In this document: positions 28,751-33,677 of the stretch, in pieces
Position numbering within the stretch: position 1 is the first letter of the stretch
Layout of the letters: every line of letters begins with the position of its first letter
Source of the DNA: a virus
Direction: 5' to 3' (one strand)
DNA: 33,677 nt
IMG/VR virus record: IMGVR_UViG_3300027741_000163
Location: 1 to 33,677 of that record
Program-made: the position numbers and the translations under genes
The notes under the pieces: generated by a model
Databases searched by the model: none
What the model was told of the DNA's origin: nothing
The model's input: only the letters and a program-made list of their open reading frames with translations

Positions 28751-30543
28751 TGGACTTCCTTAGACCATATCAAAAATTAGCGGCAGATTCGATCCTCAAG
28801 GAGTGGGAGACGAAGCAAAGCACGATGGTTGTGCTTCCAACGGGCGCAGGGAAGACCTGTCTATTCGCGGCAGTGATTCACAATCGACTGCCGGGTCGAG
28901 CATTGGTGCTGGCACATCGGGAGGAGTTGATCTTCCAAGCGAAAGACAAGATTGAGAAGTTTACGGGCTTGGACTGCGAGATTGAGATGGGCGAACTCAC
29001 GGCATCAAAAAGTTTTTGGTCTACCATGCCTGTGGTCATCGCCACAGTGCAAACACTGGTATCGGGGAGGGTCAGACCTCGGATGGAGAAATTCAATCCA
29101 GCGGACTTCTCGACGATTGTCATAGACGAGTTTCATCACGCCACTGCCAAAACATTTATCAAAATCCTCGATTACTTCAAGTCGAACCCTGACATCAAGA
29201 TCCTCGGCGTGACGGCAACGCCTGACCGGACTGACGAGGAGGCACTCGGTCAAGTGTGCAATAGCGTAGCGTTCAACTACACGCTGACTGAGGCAATCAA
29301 TGATGGATGGCTTGTTCCGATTTCGTGCCAGATGGTCAGCATCGCGGGATTGGATTTTAGCGAGGTTCGCACTACTGCCGGAGATTTGAATGGTGCTGAC
29401 CTCGCGGCGATCATGGAGGCAGAGACAGTCTGCCAAGGAGTATGCTCGGCGACGCTTCAGATCATTGGTAAGCGACAGACGATTGTCTTCACACCATCGG
29501 TCAAACACGCTGAGATGGCCTGCGCTATTTTCAATCGCCATCAGGATGGAATTGCCGAGTGGGTATCTGGCAAGACTGAGAAGGAAGCTCGCAGGAAGAT
29601 CATGGACAATGTGGTGTCTGGCAAGACGCAAATTCTCTGCAATGTTGGAGTAGCCACCGAGGGATTTGACGCCCCAGGCGTTGAGGTGATCGTTATGGCT
29701 CGCCCAACAAAATCACGCGCCTTGTATGCTCAGATGGCAGGACGAGCAACTCGGCCACAAGCGGGGCTGGTCGATCAGTTTGACACGGCAAGTGAGCGTA
29801 AAAATGCAATCAGCAACAGCAAAAAGCCGGGGGCGTTGCTCATTGATTTCGTGGGAAACAGTGGTAGGCACAAACTGATCAGCGGACTTGATTTGCTTGG
29901 CGGGAAATACACCGAGGAGGAGCGCCGAGTTGCCAAGCAAATCGTTGCCGACGGGGATCTCCACGATATCGAGGATGCCCTTGATGATGCCCGAGACGCC
30001 ATCATTGCCAAGGCGCAGGCGGAACGTGAGTTGCAGAAACGATTGGAGGAAGCTAGAAAGCGAAAACTGGTAGCAAAGGCCAAGTGGACATCGGCCTCAA
30101 TTGATCCGTTTGATGCGTTCGATATTCGTCCAGCATCTCCAGTCGTCGAACAGAAAAATCCTCTGACCAGTAAGCAGAAGGATATTCTTCGCAAGCAGGG
30201 TATTGATCCAGATTCCATGACTACCTATCAGGCAAAGCAATTGCTGAATGAGCAGTTCCGGCGTTGGCAGAACGATCTGTGTTCGTTGAAGCAGTCCGTG
30301 CTGTTGAGCAAACATGGCTATGATGGAGCGCACACGAAGCGGGATGATGCTAGGAGAATCATTGATGCACTGGCAAAGAATCGCTGGAAGAGTCTCCCAT
30401 CGGAGCATCCAATGTCTATTCGGCGAAGCGGAGCAAAGGCGCCACAGAAGCAACACCACACCAACCGCAGACCAGCATCGCCACAATACCAATCGCACAC
30501 CATGCAACAACGGCAGCGCCAGCGAGAGGATGTGCCGTGGTAG
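28750..30543 (+). CDS. SF2 DEAD/DEAH-like helicase
   Basis: 597 residues. Walker A PTGAGKT (30-36), motif II DEFH (126-129), motif III TATP (155-158), motif V region VGVATEGFDAPGVE, motif VI QMAGRATRP (328-336): a complete type III restriction/RecQ-like SF2 core (ResIII plus helicase C). Residues about 395-440 are a charged coiled coil (RDAIIAKAQAERELQKRLEEARKRKL); the C-terminus is basic and disordered (QKQHHTNRRPASPQYQ). Many phages carry this protein next to a TOPRIM primase-like gene and use it in replication. Ends with TAG, overlapping the next GTG start. Confidence 0.92.
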   Translation: MDFLRPYQKLAADSILKEWETKQSTMVVLPTGAGKTCLFAAVIHNRLPGRALVLAHREELIFQAKDKIEKFTGLDCEIEMGELTASKSFWSTMPVVIATVQTLVSGRVRPRMEKFNPADFSTIVIDEFHHATAKTFIKILDYFKSNPDIKILGVTATPDRTDEEALGQVCNSVAFNYTLTEAINDGWLVPISCQMVSIAGLDFSEVRTTAGDLNGADLAAIMEAETVCQGVCSATLQIIGKRQTIVFTPSVKHAEMACAIFNRHQDGIAEWVSGKTEKEARRKIMDNVVSGKTQILCNVGVATEGFDAPGVEVIVMARPTKSRALYAQMAGRATRPQAGLVDQFDTASERKNAISNSKKPGALLIDFVGNSGRHKLISGLDLLGGKYTEEERRVAKQIVADGDLHDIEDALDDARDAIIAKAQAERELQKRLEEARKRKLVAKAKWTSASIDPFDAFDIRPASPVVEQKNPLTSKQKDILRKQGIDPDSMTTYQAKQLLNEQFRRWQNDLCSLKQSVLLSKHGYDGAHTKRDDARRIIDALAKNRWKSLPSEHPMSIRRSGAKAPQKQHHTNRRPASPQYQSHTMQQRQRQREDVPW

Positions 30544-31388
30544 AATTCGCCTTTGACTCCACACCATTGCCAACTGGTCAATGGGAGAAGGTCACTAAGG
30601 TTAACCCTTGTGGAATCTGCCACAAGGGTGATTGGTGTACCATCGGCGAGAAGGGGCGATGCTGTATGCGAGCCGAGAGTGATCGTCCGATGTCTAATGG
30701 CGGATGGTTTCACCGATTTTATGCGGACGCTCCGGCGTATGTCCACCGACCTCCGCCGCCAAAGAAGGTAGAACCAACCGAGGACTTTGGGAGGATGATG
30801 AACGACTGGAGAGCTAGTGCCTCGGAAAAAAAATTGGAGGGGATGGCAGATGCTCTTGGCGTAACGACACACGCTTTGTGGCTACTCGGGGCGACATGGT
30901 GTGAGGAGAAGAGGCTCATGGCATTTCCGATGTATGATGAGCGAAGTTGGGGCATTGACCAAGTCTGCGGAATTCGACTGCGAACAATGGACGGGAAAAA
31001 GTTTGCGGTCACAGGTTCAAAGTCTGGCGTCTTCTTTCCATTCCGCGCCCAACTGCTGATCGACGCTTCTCGGTTATTCATTTGCGAAGGGCCAACCGAC
31101 ACCGCCGCTTTGCTATCACTCGGCTTGTTCGGAATTGGGCGAGCATCGTGCCGAGGTGGGATACCCATCATTGAGGCTATCGTTGATCAGATTGCTCAAG
31201 AGGTGGTGATCGTGTGCGATAACGATTCGCCTGGACTTGAGGGAGCGGATCTACTGATGAAGTCTATTCGCAAGCCTGTGGTCAAATTGATTCCTCCCAC
31301 AAAAGATATTCGCTCCTTCGTCCAGAAGGGGGCGACAAAAGCATTGATTGATTCGATGCTCAAAGACATGATCTGGAAGAGAAAATAA
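30537..31388 (+). CDS. TOPRIM-domain primase-like protein
   Basis: 283 residues starting at GTG 30537, inside the helicase end, with GAGAGGA upstream. N-terminal Cys-rich part (PCGICHKGDWCTIGEKGRCCMR) that may bind zinc as in DnaG-type primases. The middle holds MAFPMYDERSWGIDQVCGIRLRTMDGKKFAVTGSKSGVFFP. The C-terminal TOPRIM domain is RLFICEGPTDTAALLSLG (Glu of the first TOPRIM motif) and VVIVCDNDSPGLEGADLL (DxD). This arrangement is typical of primase or DNA-processing proteins acting with the phage helicase. A full RNA polymerase core, as in DnaG, is not evident, so primase activity is not certain. Confidence 0.8.
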   Translation: MVEFAFDSTPLPTGQWEKVTKVNPCGICHKGDWCTIGEKGRCCMRAESDRPMSNGGWFHRFYADAPAYVHRPPPPKKVEPTEDFGRMMNDWRASASEKKLEGMADALGVTTHALWLLGATWCEEKRLMAFPMYDERSWGIDQVCGIRLRTMDGKKFAVTGSKSGVFFPFRAQLLIDASRLFICEGPTDTAALLSLGLFGIGRASCRGGIPIIEAIVDQIAQEVVIVCDNDSPGLEGADLLMKSIRKPVVKLIPPTKDIRSFVQKGATKALIDSMLKDMIWKRK

Positions 31389-31391
31389 CTT

Positions 31392-32069
31392 ATGGATATT
31401 TTAAACACGCAGGAAATTATTAAGCAACCTGAAGGAGTAGAGGAGGATGTCTCTAGCGACCTGCTGTGTTCTAGCTTGGACTTTCAGATTGTAAAGGTTC
31501 ATCCTTCACTGATAACGTATGTGGACAGCCTTCAGAAAAAGAATGCGGAAGCCTTGAGTTTTTATCCGAAATGTGTTTTTGAGCGAGAGGCAGAAAATGG
31601 ACGCATTCTTTTGGGGCTATTAAACGGACAACCCGCTGGCTATCTCTATGTTGGCGCAAGGGGAAACGATGTGAAATGCCATCAGGTATGCATTGAGTAT
31701 GACGCAAGGCGACGACTCTACGGAGCGGCACTTGTTCAAGCGATGGAGGATTACGCTCAAGGTGCATTTACTCTTACTTTAAGATGTGGATTTGATCTTG
31801 ACGCGAACACTTTCTGGGCGGAAATGGGATACGATTGCATTGGCATTCAAGATGGAGGCATTCGACGCATGAGGAAAATTAACGTGTGGAGGAAGTCGCT
31901 GATGACAGAACTATTTGAGGATACCATCATAGAACCTGCCGTAGGAAAAGTGGATGCGTCCGTGTGGCGCAAGAACAAGCAGACTGGCATCGTCACGCAA
32001 TTTGTTCGCGGAAAGGCGATGAGAGACTACCGAGCAAAGATAGTTGAAGCGGGAAACCCAAACATTTAA
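31392..32069 (+). CDS. GNAT-family acetyltransferase
   Basis: 225 residues. Core fold: ILLGLLNGQPAGYLYVG (strands 2-3), VKCHQVCIEYDARRRLYGAALVQAMEDYA (strand 4 and the CoA-binding helix, where RRRLYGAAL corresponds to Q/RxxGxG/A), and TLTLRCGFDLDANTFWAEMGYDCI (strand 5, helix 4 and the typical F...GF/Y end). The last 45 residues (VDASVWRKNKQTGIVTQFVRGKAMRDYRAKI) are extra. It might acetylate a protein or sugar; substrate unknown. Starts after AATAACTT with no Shine-Dalgarno sequence. Confidence 0.75.
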   Translation: MDILNTQEIIKQPEGVEEDVSSDLLCSSLDFQIVKVHPSLITYVDSLQKKNAEALSFYPKCVFEREAENGRILLGLLNGQPAGYLYVGARGNDVKCHQVCIEYDARRRLYGAALVQAMEDYAQGAFTLTLRCGFDLDANTFWAEMGYDCIGIQDGGIRRMRKINVWRKSLMTELFEDTIIEPAVGKVDASVWRKNKQTGIVTQFVRGKAMRDYRAKIVEAGNPNI

Positions 32070-32079
32070 AAAATAACTT

Positions 32080-32790
32080 ATGAAAATTAAAAACTACATT
32101 GTGATTCCTGTGAAGGATCAGAAGGATATGACTACGAATTTGCTGAACCAATTGGATCGGCAGGGTGGCTACGATGGTATCATCGTGCTGGACAATGGTA
32201 GCGGCGAGCAGACCAAAAATTATCTGGCGGAGCAGTCAATCGCCCGAGTGATCGACGCGACTGGGGCGGGGATACATGAGATGTGGAATATGGGCGTTGA
32301 GATTGCTCTGAAGACTGGATCGAACTGCAACATCACCTTCCTCAATAATGACCTCATCCTCGGCGATAACTTCATTGAGAACCTAGAGGTAGCGCTGAGA
32401 GCAGGACATCGATTGATGGCGATCTCGCCAAACTACGATGGGCGAGAGATTCCCTGCACAACCATCTACGACCGAATCTGCGCCAATCAGTATGATGGCA
32501 AGGGTGGTGTTCCTGGGTTCGCTTTCATGGTCAAGGGTGAATGGTTCGCCACTGGTTACCGCTTTCCCGAGGAGTGTATGTGGTGGTTCGGCGACAACGA
32601 CATTCTCAACGAGATGCTCAAGAATGGATATTTTTGGGGGATCACTCCTAATACCACAGTCCAGCATATTGGGGGCGGGGGTCAGACTGGCGACTGGGAT
32701 GCATACATGGCAAGCCCGGTGTTTCAAGCAGACTCATCCGCATTCTTTGCTAAGTGGCCCAAGGGAATTTTCGTGCCGCCACCATTTTAA
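32080..32790 (+). CDS. Glycosyltransferase family 2-like protein
   Basis: 236 residues. KNYIVIPVKDQKDMTTNLLNQL, IIVLDNGSGEQT and ITFLNNDLILGDNFIENL (the N-N-D-L variant of the DxD motif) form the GT-A nucleotide-sugar domain. Later GGVPGFAFMVKGEWFATGYRFPEECMWWFGDNDILNEML matches the conserved acceptor-side ED/xD region (GDND). This is the second glycosyltransferase in the window. Same AATAACTTATG start context as the gene before, pointing to a shared leader type. Last gene before the non-coding repeat region. Confidence 0.85.
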   Translation: MKIKNYIVIPVKDQKDMTTNLLNQLDRQGGYDGIIVLDNGSGEQTKNYLAEQSIARVIDATGAGIHEMWNMGVEIALKTGSNCNITFLNNDLILGDNFIENLEVALRAGHRLMAISPNYDGREIPCTTIYDRICANQYDGKGGVPGFAFMVKGEWFATGYRFPEECMWWFGDNDILNEMLKNGYFWGITPNTTVQHIGGGGQTGDWDAYMASPVFQADSSAFFAKWPKGIFVPPPF

Positions 32791-32807
32791 GGGTATTGAA
32801 TTTTGAC

Positions 32808-32847
32808 CAAGGTGGGCGGGGGTATGTCGTAACCCTTGCCCACCTTG
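32808..32847 (+). repeat. 10-bp inverted repeat overlapping the repeat array
   Basis: CAAGGTGGGC (32808-32817) and GCCCACCTTG (32838-32847) pair perfectly around a 20-base loop, 18 bases after the last gene. There is no T-run, so it is unlikely to be a plain terminator. Confidence 0.6.
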
Positions 32848-33206
32848 AGCGGGGGTGTGGTTGCCGAGTTGCGCGAGTTGCACTGATGACCTAGGTGAGT
32901 CTGCCAAAATTACAAATGGACGCCATGTTCGGATTGGCCAGAAATTTCAAATAGGGGCGGGGGTATGCTATGATTTTTACCATAGGAGGGCGGGGGTACA
33001 TTGCCGAGGATTCCATAAGAGGGCGGGGGTGTGGTTGCCATTGGTTCAATTCCGCTGACCATCTATGTTCGGAATGGCAGTCCCGGCGATTGGCAAATCA
33101 AGCTCCGCCAATTCTATGAGTCGCCGGGGGTGATGCCTCAATTTCATTTTCAAATTGGAGGGCGGGGGTATGCTGCCGGACGCTCAGAATAGAGGGTGGG
33201 GGTGAT
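32814..33206 (+). repeat. Repeat family A, consensus GGGCGGGGGTATG
   Basis: Eight copies, with GGGC (or variant) starting at 32814, 32847, 32955, 32988, 33021, 33122, 33160 and 33194. Intervals are 33, 108, 33, 33, 101, 38 and 34 bases, close to a 33-34 unit or three units. Three or more copies are exact over GGGCGGGGGTA. The bases between copies differ. Confidence 0.85.
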
Positions 33207-33457
33207 GTTCGGAATGGCCCAAAATTGGAATGAGAATAATGTTCGGAATGGCAGTCCCCGGATACCAGATTATGTTCGGAATGGCAGGTTCGGGAAATCT
33301 GTAAAATATGAAAATTATAAAAAATATGGAATTTATAATAATGTTAAAACTAATGGAGAATATTGAATTTATATCAAGAGTGAAATTTATAAAAAATATC
33401 GATTAAAAATAATGTTCGGAATGGCCCGCTCTAGGTAAAAAATAATGTTCGGAATGG
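32925..33457 (+). repeat. Repeat family B, consensus ATGTTCGGAATGGC
   Basis: Seven copies at 32925 (one mismatch), 33065, 33205, 33239, 33272, 33412 and 33444; six are exact over 14 bases. Intervals are 140, 140, 34, 33, 140 and 32 bases. Interleaved with family A in the left half. Every copy begins with ATG and would code MFG(M/L)A. Confidence 0.88.
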
Positions 33458-33556
33458 CGCGTTCGGGGTATTCCGTATTCCAAAAATATATTATCAGAAT
33501 AGAATTGAAATAGAATTGGAATACAATTGAAATAGAATAAGAATAAAGAGTGAATA
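33300..33556 (+). repeat. A/T-rich block with 11-bp tandem repeat
   Basis: Very A/T-rich, many A-tracts. At 33502-33556 five 11-base units follow one another: GAATTGAAATA, GAATTGGAATA, CAATTGAAATA, GAATAAGAATA, AAGAGTGAATA. Eleven-base phasing of A-tracts favours bent, easily melted DNA, as at replication origins. Confidence 0.65.
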
Positions 33557-33594
33557 GATTTTATATTTCAAGAATAGGCGATGAAATAAAGCTT

Positions 33595-33677
33595 CGCCCT
33601 CCGATCCCCTTGCCCTCGCCCCAGCCCTCGCCCTCCGATCCCCTCGCCCTCCGATCCCCTCGCCCTCCGATCCCCTC
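33595..33677 (+). repeat. 16-bp GC-rich tandem repeat at the window edge
   Basis: CGCCCTCCGATCCCCT at 33595-33610, then an 18-base diverged unit (33611-33628), then three exact units at 33629, 33645 and 33661. The last base begins another unit, so the array is cut by the window edge, probably an assembly limit. Confidence 0.9.

Noticed and set aside
32855-33058. 67-residue ORF within the repeat region
   Set aside because: It runs through family A and B repeats and its sequence is explained by them; no start signal or family.
32814-33457. CRISPR array
   Set aside because: Repeats are only 10-14 bases, belong to two families and have irregular gaps; no cas genes.
1-33677. Temperate lifestyle (integrase, excisionase, attachment site)
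   Set aside because: No recombinase or obvious att repeat was seen; the HTH protein alone is not enough. A short missing part of the genome could still hold them.

Overview
The window reads as most of the genome of a lambda-type tailed bacteriophage, probably a siphovirus, with every convincing gene on the + strand. The evidence is the gene order: small terminase, GpA-type large terminase, gpW-like connector, portal, protease-scaffold, decoration protein, major capsid protein, head completion and tail terminator, tail tube, a frameshifted pair of tail chaperones, tape measure, fibres, lysis, then replication and recombination genes. The host cannot be read off the sequence. A lipoprotein in the lysis cassette favours a Gram-negative host. 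Many starts follow A/T-rich leaders without a Shine-Dalgarno sequence, which would suit Bacteroidota- or Verrucomicrobiota-like hosts, but this is weak. I saw no integrase, tRNA or CRISPR array. The right edge ends inside a tandem repeat, so the sequence probably stops at an assembly break.

Layout. 1-1228: small terminase, then about 740 bases without a convincing gene; 843-1113 holds a chain of hairpins. 1229-7719: packaging and head genes, closed by a strong terminator at 7743-7783. 7806-9278: a glycosyltransferase set between head and tail genes. 9275-13221: head completion and tail assembly, with a canonical -1 slippery heptamer just before the stop of the first chaperone. 13223-18163: distal tail and fibre proteins, including one built of three internal repeats. 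18163-20377: lysis cassette (two membrane proteins, lipoprotein, CHAP endolysin), split by an HNH endonuclease whose last 25 codons are a second, differently coded copy of the endolysin C-terminus. 20381-28750: methyltransferase-like protein, HTH regulator, ERF annealing protein, a DUF3310-Sel1 fusion, a run of small genes joined by a repeated 18-base junction, a C5 cytosine methyltransferase with a long second reading frame inside it, a VRR-NUC nuclease and small Zn-ribbon and RHH proteins. 28750-32790: SF2 helicase, TOPRIM primase-like protein, GNAT acetyltransferase and a second glycosyltransferase. 32791-33677: non-coding, with two interleaved repeat families spaced about 33 bases or about 140 bases apart, an A/T-rich block with an 11-bp tandem repeat, and a 16-bp GC-rich tandem repeat at the edge; it looks like a replication origin or another multi-site protein-binding region.

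How the genes work together. Terminase packages DNA through the portal into a capsid made by the 4920-7719 genes. Tail genes build a tail of modest length (437-residue tape measure). ERF, nuclease, helicase and primase-like protein serve recombination and replication. The cytosine methyltransferase may protect phage DNA. Two glycosyltransferases, a GNAT protein and a methyltransferase-like protein could modify virion proteins or host surface glycans.

Most interesting points: (1) the endolysin/HNH arrangement, which looks like a natural rescue-type homing element that supplies a recoded end for the gene it interrupts; (2) the two-family repeat array at the right end; (3) the dual-frame methyltransferase gene; (4) the repeated CCAACCCAACCACAATGA gene junction; (5) the hairpin-rich RNA candidate between the terminase genes.
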